NCBI RefSeq assembly: GCF_000011185.1
Contig: NC_002689.2
Location: forward strand, 682,001 to 746,000
Length of the DNA stretch: 64,000 bases
Direction of reading: 5' to 3'
Origin: Thermoplasma volcanium GSS1
GTDB taxonomy: Archaea; Thermoplasmatota; Thermoplasmata; Thermoplasmatales; Thermoplasmataceae
Every line of letters starts with the position of its first letter. Within the stretch, counting starts at the first letter, position 1. The translations under genes were made by a program, and so were the position numbers. Positions 1 to 10,578 of this stretch are shown piece by piece. The notes beneath the pieces are model-generated. The model was not told the DNA's origin. It searched no databases and saw nothing but the letters and a program-made list of their open reading frames with translations.

Positions 1-2
1 TG

Positions 3-2360
3 AGCAACCTTTACTATAACGGTCTGAACACGGGGAAAATCGAGGGAATACCTTTCCTGAATGGCTCGCTCTTCGACAGGGAGGACTATCTGACAAGAGA
101 TAAGGAAGAGGAAATATCAGAAATATTGAACGAGGCTTTTCTGCGGGCCCGAAAATTCTTTGACGATTATAATTTCACTGTAGACGAAAGCGCTCCACTA
201 GAAGTTGAGGTAAGCATAGATCCTGCGCTGATCGGAACCGTTTTTGAGAACCTTCTTCTGGAGAAGGAACGCGGGGAGAAGGGGACGTTCTACACTCCAA
301 AGGATGAGATATCCTTCATCTGCAGGCGGGCTCTGGTTCGATATCTAGGGCTTCAGGACAGATATACTCCAGACAGCAGGAGCTTGCAGGATGGCATCGA
401 TCTGTACCTGGATGAACTGAGAAAGAGCAAGAAGTTAGACGAAATCAGGAACCTGAAAGAGCGGCTTCTTAAGGTGAGGGTTGTCGACCCTGCAGTTGGA
501 TCTGGAGGATTTCTGGTTGTGATGATGCAGGAAATCGTATCCATTGTCACAGAGGCTGATTCAATTGCAGGATGGATATCAGATCCGTATGAATACAAGA
601 AGACTATATATGGAAATATTTACGGCTTTGACATAGAACCAGAAGCCGTTGAGATCGCCAGACTAAGGATGTGGCTATCCATGATTATTGACCTGGAAGT
701 CCCGGTACCGTTGCCCAACCTTGATTTCAAGATCGTAGATATTCCGGATTCCCTTGAGCTTCAGAGTGTTCAGAAGAAGATAACACCAGAGATTGAGGAA
801 GAAAGGGACCACGTCGAAAAACTGATTGAACAGTATTCCAACGAACACGATCATGAGAACAAGAAGTCCCTGAAAAAGCGCATAGAATCTCACACCGAGA
901 ATCTGAGAAAATACGGCCTGAATCCCGAGGTAATTGAGAGATACATGGTGAATCCCGCAGACATTGTTGTTATGAACCCTCCATACGTGAGGCAAGAATC
1001 AATTAAGCAGGAAAGGAAGAAATATTATGTTAGTACATACAAGTTAGACAAGAAATCAGACCTATACGTTTATTTTTTCATGAGGTCACTATGGTTACTA
1101 AAGCCAAATGGCTATGTGTCAGCAATAACATCTGACAAGTGGCTGGAAACCTCCTATGGTAAGAAACTCCAGGATTTCCTGAAGAGCAGGCTAATCGCCA
1201 TCTACGGACAAAAGAACCGATCCTTTATGGCAGATATAAACACTGTCATATCGCTCTACGGCAACGACATGCAGAATGGACCAGTAGATTTCATCTACTT
1301 AGAGAGCTATGCTTCCAAGAGCGTTGTCAGGAGGGTTTCCATGGAGAGATCAGATCTTAAGCCAGGCAAGTGGTTCTACTTGCGTTCCCCTGAAATCTTC
1401 CTCAGAGAAATAATGCCGAAGCTAAACCACAAGCTTGGAGATTTCGCAGAGGTTAAACGTGGATTCACTACTGGCGCCAACGAATTCTTCTACATGAGAG
1501 ATGTTTCCTCTCAATATGAGACAGATTATTTAGCTAATCCAAAGAAGTTTGAGGAATGGGGCGTAAGTGCGAAAAACGAGAAAGAACTTAAGGAACAAGG
1601 TCTCGTTTATATTGAGAATGAGGGTGGAGAGAGATTTGTAATAAACAGATCGGATACAAAGCCACTGGTTAGAACGACAAAGGATCTAAAGGGATACATA
1701 ATTGACAAACCTGAAAGATTGTGTTTGTACACCAAAACTCCTGGAATTATGACCAAAAAGTACATTGAATGGGGAAGAAAACAACCTGTAAACATCAGGG
1801 GCCGAAAAGAACCCGTCATAGGCTATAACAACGTGCCATCAGTATCCGGAAGGAAAAACTGGTATTCTCTTAACGATCTTGAGCCTGCAAATATAATCTT
1901 GCCGATGTACGTAATGGATAGATTCTTCATCCCATGGTCTAAAGAACCAGTTGTCTGTGACAACACTTTCTATACGTTAAAGCCTAACGTAAGAGGGATA
2001 ATAACATTTCTTAATTCCACCATATTTTACACAGCAATGGAATTATACCTGAGAAGGCTCGGTGGCGGTGTCGGTGAGGTCAAAGTGAATGATTATGAAC
2101 AGATGCCTGTGCCGGATTTAAGCAAACTGGACTTAAGCAAGATTGACGTTTCATTGAATAGGGACGTAAAAAGATATTTCGAAGAGATTGGAACCGATGA
2201 CAGGAAAAAACTGGACTCGGAAATACTGAATTTACTGGGTGTGAGTGATTTTCCAATAGATGAATTTTACAAAGAATTTATTGATCTTGTTGATGACCGT
2301 CTTATCAAGGCTGATAGAGGGCTGAAATCCCAGGAGGAGGACCATGACCAAGATAATTGA
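3..2360 (+). CDS. N6-adenine DNA methyltransferase, Eco57I/PglX-like (5' end outside window)
   Basis: This is an adenine-specific DNA methyltransferase of the Eco57I type; it would methylate host DNA for restriction or a DISARM/BREX-like defence system. The frame is open to the left edge, so the N-terminus is missing and at least 785 residues are present. Visible motifs are a FYTPKD segment near 290, the SAM-binding motif DPAVGSGGF near 485-510, a second MTase segment YGFDIEPEAVEIARLRMWL near 620-675, and the catalytic NPPY motif at 974-985. The C-terminal part should hold the target-recognition region. The next gene starts before this one stops (17 nt overlap), so the two are co-translated. 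Family and role are well supported; the exact system is inferred. Confidence 0.93.
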   Translation, partial: SNLYYNGLNTGKIEGIPFLNGSLFDREDYLTRDKEEEISEILNEAFLRARKFFDDYNFTVDESAPLEVEVSIDPALIGTVFENLLLEKERGEKGTFYTPKDEISFICRRALVRYLGLQDRYTPDSRSLQDGIDLYLDELRKSKKLDEIRNLKERLLKVRVVDPAVGSGGFLVVMMQEIVSIVTEADSIAGWISDPYEYKKTIYGNIYGFDIEPEAVEIARLRMWLSMIIDLEVPVPLPNLDFKIVDIPDSLELQSVQKKITPEIEEERDHVEKLIEQYSNEHDHENKKSLKKRIESHTENLRKYGLNPEVIERYMVNPADIVVMNPPYVRQESIKQERKKYYVSTYKLDKKSDLYVYFFMRSLWLLKPNGYVSAITSDKWLETSYGKKLQDFLKSRLIAIYGQKNRSFMADINTVISLYGNDMQNGPVDFIYLESYASKSVVRRVSMERSDLKPGKWFYLRSPEIFLREIMPKLNHKLGDFAEVKRGFTTGANEFFYMRDVSSQYETDYLANPKKFEEWGVSAKNEKELKEQGLVYIENEGGERFVINRSDTKPLVRTTKDLKGYIIDKPERLCLYTKTPGIMTKKYIEWGRKQPVNIRGRKEPVIGYNNVPSVSGRKNWYSLNDLEPANIILPMYVMDRFFIPWSKEPVVCDNTFYTLKPNVRGIITFLNSTIFYTAMELYLRRLGGGVGEVKVNDYEQMPVPDLSKLDLSKIDVSLNRDVKRYFEEIGTDDRKKLDSEILNLLGVSDFPIDEFYKEFIDLVDDRLIKADRGLKSQEEDHDQDN

Positions 2361-5300
2361 CAACTCAAAGCAGAATTTGGCAGGCGTCCTTAGGCGCGAG
2401 ATGAGCCATGTTGAGGAACTTGCCATAGCTTCGGCATACTTCAATCTTGAAGGGTACAGGAATATCCAGGAAGGATTGAAAAATAAGCCCCTAAAGCTAC
2501 TTCTAGGTAGAGAGCCTTCTGAAAGCATAAAGTTTGAGGAGGAGGCCATAAAGAACCTTGAAAGTTATGACGAAGATTTCTATTCTGAGCAGAAAGACGT
2601 TTTTGCCAGTGAAGTTTTGAACAATGAGGACGATGTCAGCTACTTCTCAGCCTTGCACAATGCCGTTGAATTTTTCAAGAGGCCAGAAGTTGAGATAAGA
2701 AGGGTTAAGGGGAGGTTCTTCCACGGTAAGGCCTACATGGGCGCACGCACATCATTTTCTAATATGGTTAGTGGCTTTGCAATTGTTGGCTCAAGCAATT
2801 TTACAGGCGGCGGACTTTCGGGAAACAGGGAACTAAACATGCTGACAACAGACAGGGAAGGTGTGACTGAGCTCATAAAATGGTTTCTGGAACTTTGGAA
2901 GGAAGACCGTTCTGTTGATTTCAAAAATGAGTTCCTCCAGTTGCTTGAAAACTATGTCACAACACACAGTCCTTACGAGGTCCTGGCAAAAGCCCTTTAC
3001 GAGGTATATGGCCCGCAGCTTGATGAAGCAAGAACAAACGGCCTCATGAAGACCCTGTTTCCTCATCAGGTCCTATCAACAATACAGGCATCAAGAATCC
3101 TCAAGACATACAACGGCGTAGTCATAGCTGATTCCACTGGGTTGGGCAAAACCAGGGTAGCAATTAACCTGGCTGTAATGGCGATAAACGACGGAAGGAA
3201 TCCTCTCCTGATTGCGCCGAAGAGCGCTCTTGAAACAACATGGAAGGATGAGATGGACAAGACGCATGTCCATATCGATTCAAAAAGGTCTGAATACCTC
3301 TCACAACACCCGGATGAGGCAATAAAGGAAATTCAGGGTAAAGATTTCATAATAGTGGATGAGGCACATTATTTCAAGTCACCAGGGTCAAACAGATATA
3401 GTGTACTACGAGATCTTATGGCTGCAGGCCAAAAACAAATTGTTCTCCTAACTGCCACGCCAATCAACAACAGTCTTATGGATCTATATTCACTCCTGTC
3501 CCTCTATCTCAGGGATGATTCGATATCAGATATCAGCCCTTCTCTCAAGGGTTACTTTTCAATGCAGCAAAAGCTCTGGAGAAATGATGAACCTGTAGAT
3601 ATTGACGCAATACTGAGAAGATTTGTGGTTAGGACGTCTAGGGAACTTGCCAAAGTGCTAAGCGAGTCAAAATTGCATTTTCCAGTGAGGAAGCTGGATA
3701 CTGACCCGGCAAATCGATATGCAACCGGAGTGGACTACGAAAAGATCGATGCGGAGTTTGACCGGTTGAGTTTCATCTACTATGAATATGCAATCGACAA
3801 ACTGGGAAAAGTGCTGAGGCTCCCTGATGGTACCCCCATAGCTTCAGGGGTGCAAGACAAGAAGAGGAAATTCCTGAAGGACCTTGTTAAGATTCTGATG
3901 AGGATAAATTTTTTCAAACGCCTTGAGAGCAGTATCCAGGCATTCAGGAAAACCATGGAAACCTTACTAAATTATATAGAAAAGAGTATGGATTATGCAA
4001 CACGTGAGGGTTATTTTATCCCGCCAAAGATGAGAGGGGTACTCACCGATATGTATGAGGATGATGAGGAGTGGGTTCCCCCTTCTCCAGATGAACTATT
4101 CTCTGGAAAGAATAGGGAAGTGCTGAAAAGATGCAAACTAAGCGGGGAGGAGAGGGAGGATTATGCTAAAAAATGTGAAATGGATATAAATGTTATCAAG
4201 GAGATACTTGGTCAGTTACCAGAAACAGATACAAAGCTGTCCCAGGTCATAGACAGAATCCAGCGGATTGAGCTGTCCGGAAAAAATGGCGTCATCCTGT
4301 TTACCCAGTACTTTGCCACTGCTGAGTATGTTTACAATCACATGAAGGAAAGAATAAAAGACAGGGTAATGCTGGCCACCGGATCCGTCTGTAGAGATAG
4401 ATTCGGTGTTTCAAAAAGAGACAAGACTCCAGTTATAAGGGACTTCATGAAAAATGGCGGGATTCTGATAAGCACTGATGTTCTTAGTGAAAGCCAGAAT
4501 CTTCAGAATGCACAGTATATCGTGAATTACGATTTCCCGTGGAACCCTGTGGTTCTGATTCAAAGAGCTGGTAGGATCGACAGGATAGGATCGGATTACG
4601 ATGAAATTTTCATTATAAATGTGATGCCCATTAATGGAGATGAGGGTGATCCAAAGAGTCTGGCGCATTTTCTCAGCGTTATGAAGAAACTGTACAAGAG
4701 GATTGATCTCATCAGTGGTACCATAGGAATAGATTCAACAACTCTTGGAGAAGAGGCCTCTCCGAAAGATTTTGGAATACAGGAAGCCATTGCCAGAAAC
4801 GATCCAAAGATACTCGATATACTTAAAGAAAAAATTCAACAGTTCTCAAAGGATCCTATTGAAACCCTTGCAGATATAATAAACAAGAAAACAGAGAAAT
4901 GGCTGAGAGATTTGCCAATTGGAATAGGCGCCTATAAGCATTCAGACAGGGATGGGCTCTTCATTCTATTTCGCAACGGTGACGATTATCACTGGGTGCT
5001 AAAGTTTTTTGACGGGAATAAGGAAATCGTGCAAAATCCAAATGAGATTATAAGCAAATTACTCGAAGGCGAAACGGAAAACAGGGGGGAAACCATTGAA
5101 TACAAGGCACTCATGGGGAATTTCAAGGAGCTCAAGTTCTGGCTGAAGAATAAACTTGAAGAAGAGCAGAAGATCCAAGAAGTACAACAGGGTAGAAAGG
5201 TCAGGGCATCAAAACAGGAGCAGGAAATATCTGCTGCACTTCAGAGCATGGGTGATGAGGGGATCTCTCTTTCAGCCAAGTTTAATGCCGCACGTGCTAA

Positions 5301-5475
5301 ACAGACCGTGGTAACCACACTTTACAATGCTATGAAGCGTGGAGGCCTTCTGGAAAAAGCCCGTGAAGTGCTTAACGCCTACGAAAGTACTGGCAAAGAA
5401 GATATAAACGAACCCGCAGATTTAGAAATAGACCTAAGGAGAGTGTGCTGGTGCCTCCTGAAGAAGGATATGTAA
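2344..5475 (+). CDS. PLD-domain SNF2-type helicase (defence-associated)
   Basis: A 1043-residue superfamily 2 ATPase with an N-terminal phospholipase-D-like domain. The PLD part carries an HGK motif at 2722-2730 and a GSSNFTGGG segment near 2790. The helicase part shows Walker A STGLGKT near 3135, the DEAH box VDEAHY near 3355, LTATPINN near 3450, and motif VI QRAGRIDRIG near 4565. A Shine-Dalgarno-like GGAGG run just before 2344 supports this start. It overlaps the upstream methyltransferase, so the pair forms one operon. Class 1 DISARM pairs a methylase with an SNF2 helicase and also uses a PLD protein; here PLD and helicase are fused. DISARM-like or related defence is inferred because further members would lie left of the window. 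Confidence 0.9.
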   Translation: MTKIIDNSKQNLAGVLRREMSHVEELAIASAYFNLEGYRNIQEGLKNKPLKLLLGREPSESIKFEEEAIKNLESYDEDFYSEQKDVFASEVLNNEDDVSYFSALHNAVEFFKRPEVEIRRVKGRFFHGKAYMGARTSFSNMVSGFAIVGSSNFTGGGLSGNRELNMLTTDREGVTELIKWFLELWKEDRSVDFKNEFLQLLENYVTTHSPYEVLAKALYEVYGPQLDEARTNGLMKTLFPHQVLSTIQASRILKTYNGVVIADSTGLGKTRVAINLAVMAINDGRNPLLIAPKSALETTWKDEMDKTHVHIDSKRSEYLSQHPDEAIKEIQGKDFIIVDEAHYFKSPGSNRYSVLRDLMAAGQKQIVLLTATPINNSLMDLYSLLSLYLRDDSISDISPSLKGYFSMQQKLWRNDEPVDIDAILRRFVVRTSRELAKVLSESKLHFPVRKLDTDPANRYATGVDYEKIDAEFDRLSFIYYEYAIDKLGKVLRLPDGTPIASGVQDKKRKFLKDLVKILMRINFFKRLESSIQAFRKTMETLLNYIEKSMDYATREGYFIPPKMRGVLTDMYEDDEEWVPPSPDELFSGKNREVLKRCKLSGEEREDYAKKCEMDINVIKEILGQLPETDTKLSQVIDRIQRIELSGKNGVILFTQYFATAEYVYNHMKERIKDRVMLATGSVCRDRFGVSKRDKTPVIRDFMKNGGILISTDVLSESQNLQNAQYIVNYDFPWNPVVLIQRAGRIDRIGSDYDEIFIINVMPINGDEGDPKSLAHFLSVMKKLYKRIDLISGTIGIDSTTLGEEASPKDFGIQEAIARNDPKILDILKEKIQQFSKDPIETLADIINKKTEKWLRDLPIGIGAYKHSDRDGLFILFRNGDDYHWVLKFFDGNKEIVQNPNEIISKLLEGETENRGETIEYKALMGNFKELKFWLKNKLEEEQKIQEVQQGRKVRASKQEQEISAALQSMGDEGISLSAKFNAARAKQTVVTTLYNAMKRGGLLEKAREVLNAYESTGKEDINEPADLEIDLRRVCWCLLKKDM

Positions 5476-5567
5476 CCTATCAACCGATACAATATGCTGA
5501 GCCTGTTCGTTACCTTTGCATCTTTTCTAAAGATTCATATTTGTTGCATTGAAATCTACAGGCAATA

Positions 5568-6074
5568 TTATCTCGGAAAAGGCGCAAAGGTATTGTCTTC
5601 AATAGTTCTTATGAAATACTGACAATCTTGTAAAAACTTCAACCATTCATTAATGTCAGAATGTTTTTTGATAATCTCAGGTTTTGAGTGCATAACTTCA
5701 TTTCGCATATTCTTTATAAACTCAATTCTGGAATCTTCGAGGTTGACGAATTTCTCAAAATGTGCTTTCTCGTTGGCATCCAGATTGGGCTTCATGATTT
5801 CTCTGAACAAAATCAGTTCCTCATCAAAGTCGAGTTCGTCAAACAAGTCAGTTTCTGTCTGTGATCTCTTCTTATTTTCGAATCGACCCTCGGCCCGATC
5901 AATTTTTATGTCTGCTCCAGGAGATTTTTTCAAATCGGTTAAGAATTTTTCACCAAAATCCAGTTTGTAAGGATTTTTAAACCTTACAAAATTTCGTATT
6001 GCTATTTCACAAAAAGCAATTTGTGTATGGATACCTATTGAAGCCAATGGGTTGTTTAGGTCCGAGTAATGCAC
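5568..6074 (-). CDS. HEPN-domain protein, possible RNase
   Basis: A 168-residue alpha-helical protein convergent with the helicase gene. Residues 124-129 read RNEVMH, an exact R-x4-H motif as in HEPN-type ribonucleases (toxin-antitoxin and abortive-infection proteins), within the segment EFIKNMRNEVMHSKP. No transmembrane segment is evident. HEPN toxins normally have a partner such as an MNT nucleotidyltransferase; none is intact here. A short same-strand coding fragment just upstream (6191-6325) may be what is left of a neighbour. RNase activity is inferred from the motif only. Confidence 0.7.
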   Translation of the reverse strand: MHYSDLNNPLASIGIHTQIAFCEIAIRNFVRFKNPYKLDFGEKFLTDLKKSPGADIKIDRAEGRFENKKRSQTETDLFDELDFDEELILFREIMKPNLDANEKAHFEKFVNLEDSRIEFIKNMRNEVMHSKPEIIKKHSDINEWLKFLQDCQYFIRTIEDNTFAPFPR

Positions 6075-6190
6075 AATTCGATTTATGCTATTCCCATTAA
6101 GAATGAAGAAGAAATCTCTCTCAGAGAAAAAAAATAACTAAGGGTTTCAAAAATACCGGTTGGCTCAGAGAGTATGTATTCAGGCGTAAC

Positions 6191-6325
6191 CTAGATTTCT
6201 TTATCATAATTTGTATCATAAAAGTTATCGATTTCCCCCTTCTTTTTAATTGGAACCCTGTCGAAACCTCTGCTTGCATGAACCTTCATTGCTTCATCAA
6301 GGGTTTCGGCCGTTACTAGTATTAT
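6191..6325 (-). pseudogene. C-terminal fragment of an unknown (CBS-like?) protein
   Basis: The minus strand reads about 44 codons without interruption to a TAG at 6191-6193, including ETLDEAMKVHASRGFDRVPI, which resembles part of a CBS domain. The frame ends upstream where the IS66 remnant begins, so the IS probably cut the gene. It lies in the same orientation as the HEPN gene 117 nt downstream and may have been its operon partner. The call is weak because the fragment is short. Confidence 0.35.
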
Positions 6326-7729
6326 GTTTCCATATCAGAAGATCATTGACGCAATGAAGAAGGCTGAGAAATGTAAGGACAGGAAGATGGATGAACTGCA
6401 GGAAGAGAATAAAAAGCTGAAGGAGCAGCTTGATGAATATAAGAAGAGACATCCCCCAGAACATAGGCGAGAAGAACGGGAAGTCCTATGAGATCATGCC
6501 ACCGCCTGCGGAAAAGTAGAAACCCGGACAGAAGAAGTGCCACAGAGTTTTCTTCTGAAAGTCACCTGACCGCATAGATCATATTGCCAGGATACCGTTG
6601 CACAGGTGCCCCATCTGCCCATCGAAACTGAGCCGAATTCAGGAGATACGTTAACGCATCATAGAGGATATACCTGTACCCAGGACAATAGTTAAGAGAT
6701 ACCTCATAGAGAGGAGATACTGCAAACACTGCAACATGATGGTTGAAACTCCCGTGGATGATGAACTTCCAAATGCCCGTCTGTCCATAAGGACAATGCT
6801 TGCTGTCATGTACCTAAAGATTGACATTAGGATGAGCGAGGAGAACGTATCCGCAACAATGAATGATATGTTCGGCATAACAATATCCGAGGGTGAGGTC
6901 TCCGACATCCTGAAATCACTAGCAGAGGCTTTCAGTGACAGATATGAGGAACTAATGAAAACAATACAGGAATCCACATACAGGCACATGGATTCCACAT
7001 CACGGAGAAATGACGGAAGGAACGAAAACCTCTGAACATTTGTCACAAGGGGTGAAGCAACATTCCGTATTGACCGGTCAAATGGACATGATGTTCACCT
7101 TGAAATTCTGGGAAAACACAACGGCACTGACATCCATGACAGGCATTCAGCCTTTGAAACCCTGGAAAAGGAGACTGGCAACGATCAGCAGTACTACTGG
7201 TCTCATATCATATCGGATGCAAAGGAATTGAAGAAGTTCTATGGTGATGATGGGAACAGGATACTGAGATCACTGAGACGGTTCTATCATGAGGCAAAAC
7301 AGGTTACATGGCAGTGGCACCATGGAAGATGTTGAGAATCTATACAACAAGCTTGTATTCCTCCTTGATTATGATTACGAACACACCAAATCCAGGAAGT
7401 TTGTTGACAACCTCCTCAAGCGCAGGAAGGAATGGTTATTCAGCTTCGTTGTTCACAAGGATGTTGAACCTACAAACAACAGGGCAGAAAGGGCACTTAA
7501 GCCTTCAGTCATATACACAAAGACAAATGGAGGAACAAGATCGGAAACAGGGGACAGGACATATGAAAAACTGACATCTGTTTCGTATACATCCAGACTC
7601 TGGAAAAGCAACATAGTCAAGGATGGACAACCGGAGATAAGGAAGTGGATGGGGAAAAAGTACATGAAAAAGATAGAGGGGAGGCTTGATAAATCAATGA
7701 AAAGGAGAGGTCAAGCTTCAGAAGACTAA
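6324..7729 (+). pseudogene. IS66-family transposase, multiply frameshifted
   Basis: The pieces read in order as an IS66 transposase: a coiled-coil start from ATG 6324 (EENKKLKEQLDEYKKRHPP), a zinc-finger-like part, the DDE core (MDSTSRRNDGRN near 6990, then a TGA at 7033-7035 where ENLW is expected), and the C-terminal signature NNRAERALKPSVIY with GGTRSETG (about 7480-7550). At least three frame changes and several stops separate them (breaks near 6490, 7030 and 7290), so it is dead. It truncates the coding fragment at 6191-6325. Confidence 0.88.
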
Positions 7730-7751
7730 CCTCTTACTCACTACGAAATAG

Positions 7752-7764
7752 TTTTTATATAATT
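7752..7764 (+). promoter_or_regulatory. TATA-like box of the GH1 gene
   Basis: The run TTTTTATATAATT lies about 22 nt before the ATG at 7781. Archaeal transcription normally starts about 25 nt after the TATA box, so the mRNA would be leaderless or nearly so. No Shine-Dalgarno sequence is visible before the ATG, which agrees. Confidence 0.5.
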
Positions 7765-7780
7765 AAGTATTGCTATTTGT

Positions 7781-9226
7781 ATGGTAGAAAACAATTTTCC
7801 AGAGGATTTCAAATTTGGTTGGTCACAGTCAGGTTTTCAATCGGAGATGGGCTATGATAACGCAATGGACGATAAAAGTGACTGGTATGTCTGGGTTCAT
7901 GATAAAGAAAACATCCAATCAGGGCTTGTAAGCGGAGACATGCCCGAAAATGGTCCGGGTTACTGGAATAACTATAAATCATTCCATGAAGCTGCACAGA
8001 ATATGGGATTAAAAATGGCAAGAATCGGAGTTGAATGGTCAAGATTATTCCCGGAACCTTTCCCGGAAAAAATAATGGCAGATGCAAAAAATAATTCCTT
8101 AGAAATAAACAATAACATTCTTTCAGAACTTGATAAATATGTCAATAAAGATGCACTCAACCATTACATTGAGATATTTAATGATATCAAAAATAGAAAT
8201 ATAGATTTAATAATTAATATGTACCACTGGCCACTTCCTGTATGGCTAAGCGATCCTGTATCTGTTAGAAAAGGAATAAAAACAGAAAGATCAGGCTGGC
8301 TGAATGACAGGATAGTTCAATTGTTTGCTTTATTCTCCTCGTATATAGTATATAAAATGGAAGATCTGGCAGTTGCATTTTCAACCATGAATGAACCTAA
8401 TGTTGTTTATGGAAATGGTTTTATAAATATCAAATCAGGTTTTCCGCCTTCCTATCTCAGTTCAGAATTTGCATCTAAAGTTAAGAACAATATATTAAAA
8501 GCACATTCTCTTGCATACGATTCTATGAAAAAAATTACGGATAAACCTGTGGGAATAATTTATGCAAACACATATTTTACGCCTTTGGATCCGGAAAAAG
8601 ATAATGATGCTATTGCTAAAGCAGACAGTGATGCGAAATGGTCATTTTTTGATCCATTAATAAAAGGAGATAAATCACTTGGAATTAATGGCAATAAACT
8701 AGATTGGATCGGAATTAATTATTATACAAGGACAATGTTAAGGAAAGACGGAGATGGCTATATTTCATTAAAAGGCTATGGTCATTCAGGTTCTCCTAAT
8801 ACTGTAACAAACGATAAAAGACCAACAAGTGATATAGGATGGGAATTCTATCCGGAGGGATTGGAATATGTAATTATGAATTACTGGAACAGGTATAAAT
8901 TGCCTATGTACGTAACAGAAAATGGCATAGCCGATAATGGGGATTATCAGAGGCCTTATTATTTAGTTTCACACATTGCAAGTGTACTGAGGGCAATAAA
9001 TAAAGGAGCCAATGTAAAGGGTTATTTGCACTGGTCCTTAGTTGATAATTATGAATGGGCATTGGGATTTAGCCCGAAATTTGGTTTAATAGGATACGAT
9101 GAAAATAAAAAACTATACTGGAGGCCAAGTGCTCTTGTTTATAAGGAAATAGCAACAAAAAATTGCATATCCCCAGAATTAAAGCACCTCGATTCAATAC
9201 CGCCTATAAATGGTTTAAGAAAATAA
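7781..9226 (+). CDS. GH1 beta-glycosidase (LacS-like)
   Basis: A 481-residue family 1 glycoside hydrolase that would hydrolyse beta-galactosides or beta-glucosides in the cytoplasm. The start MVENNFPEDFKFGWSQSGFQ matches the N-terminus of archaeal LacS/BgaS enzymes, and the length fits. The acid/base is Glu205 in TMNEPN and the nucleophile is Glu380 in VTENG; the C-terminal GYLHWSLVDNYEWALGF segment forms the sugar-binding site. There is no signal peptide. The gene is intact although IS remnants lie on both sides. Its codons are more AT-rich than those of the defence genes, which suggests separate acquisition, perhaps from a Picrophilus- or Ferroplasma-like donor (inference). Confidence 0.95.
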   Translation: MVENNFPEDFKFGWSQSGFQSEMGYDNAMDDKSDWYVWVHDKENIQSGLVSGDMPENGPGYWNNYKSFHEAAQNMGLKMARIGVEWSRLFPEPFPEKIMADAKNNSLEINNNILSELDKYVNKDALNHYIEIFNDIKNRNIDLIINMYHWPLPVWLSDPVSVRKGIKTERSGWLNDRIVQLFALFSSYIVYKMEDLAVAFSTMNEPNVVYGNGFINIKSGFPPSYLSSEFASKVKNNILKAHSLAYDSMKKITDKPVGIIYANTYFTPLDPEKDNDAIAKADSDAKWSFFDPLIKGDKSLGINGNKLDWIGINYYTRTMLRKDGDGYISLKGYGHSGSPNTVTNDKRPTSDIGWEFYPEGLEYVIMNYWNRYKLPMYVTENGIADNGDYQRPYYLVSHIASVLRAINKGANVKGYLHWSLVDNYEWALGFSPKFGLIGYDENKKLYWRPSALVYKEIATKNCISPELKHLDSIPPINGLRK

Positions 9227-9295
9227 ATTGTATAAATTTTGGTTCGTCCCACTTTCATGCGGGTAATTTTATTTAGTGATTAGATATTTTATTTC

Positions 9296-10554
9296 ATGGA
9301 TGAGTGCCAGCTATACTCTGTTCTGCTTGAACTGAAATTGCCATGGAAAGTGGGGAGAGTTTCTCTTGATTCCATGAAAAAGACTGTGGAGATATACATA
9401 ACACATGAGAAGAGTTCAAAGCTTCTCTGCCCCATGTGCAGGAAGGAGTGCATGGTCTATGATCACCTCAGGGAGAGGGTGTGGAGGGATCTTGACAGCA
9501 TTGAATTCATGAGCTTTGTTCATGCCAATCCCCAATCGCCCAAGGATATCCTGCCAGGAACATGGCGCCATAGAAGCCGTATTGCCATGGGCAGAGAAGA
9601 CATCAAGGCTCACAGCGAGATTTGAAACACGATCCATAAGAATGCTACAGAACATGGACACATTCAACTTCACCGAGATCATGAAACTGTCCTAGAAACA
9701 GGCATGGAACATACTTGAACATGCTGTTAAAAGAGGAAGGGAGAGAAATAAGGGACATCCTTCCGTTATAGGCATAGATGAGAAATCTTACAGGAAAGGG
9801 CACAAATACATCATACTTGTCTATTACGTGAATAGAAACGATGTTGAGTATATAGCGTATGACAGGAAGAAGGAATCCTTGGATGAATATTACAGGACTC
9901 TTACAGGAGAAGACCTTTCAAACATAACAGCGGTATCAATAGACATGTGGGATCCGTTCATGTCATCCACAATGGAATATGTTCCGGATGCACAATCAAA
10001 GATAGTGTTTGATCTATTCCATGTAATGAAGCATGTGAATGAATCGGTTGATACAACAAGAAAACAGGTGAATAAGGAACTGCAGAAAAGTGGAATGACC
10101 GATCTGTAGGGAACGAGATACATATGGATCTATGCACATGAAAATCTCCCGGATTAATACAGGGAAAAGTACAATGAACTGAAGAGATCCAATCTGCAGA
10201 CGGAAAGGCATACTCCATGAAGGAGAATATCAGGGGCCTCTGGAATGCCCCTTCCATTGAAAGTGCAAGAAAATACTGGGATAGCTGGTATAACTGGATC
10301 ATACATTCCTCGGTGTATGCCATGAAGGATGTTGCAGGATGATGAAGGTTCATATCAGAAACATTCTGAACTACTTCAACCATAAGATTACAAATGCAAG
10401 GGCCGAGGGTATCAATTCAAATATAGCGCTCATACAGAAAATGGCCTATGGATACAGGAATAGGGGGAATCTCAGAACGGCAATATACTTCAGATGCGGA
10501 TTTAGAGCTTTACCCGTGAACCCACCTGAAAGTCCGATGAGCCTAAATTTTTAA
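9296..10554 (+). pseudogene. ISL3-family transposase, decayed
   Basis: The N-terminus (from 9296) has the ISL3 zinc finger CPMCRKEC followed by HLRERVWRDLD. The central part has IGIDEKSYRKGHKY near 9775 and FDLFHVMKHVNE near 10010. The C-terminal part reads NYFNHKITNARAEGINSNIA near 10370. The frame is broken near 9550 and near 10200, and by in-frame stops at 9693-9695 (TAG, where W is usual before KQAW) and 10107-10109 (TAG before GTRYIW). No intact copy is present in the window. Confidence 0.85.
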
Positions 10555-10578
10555 AAACAAAAATGAATTTAAAATCAT

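Noticed and set aside
5540-5551. Second attachment site for the recombinase at 52352
   Set aside because: Only 12 bases match and there is no inverted partner at this place, so chance cannot be excluded.
6736-7231. Separate small genes inside the IS66 remnant
   Set aside because: The pieces align in order with one IS66 transposase and are frame breaks of it.
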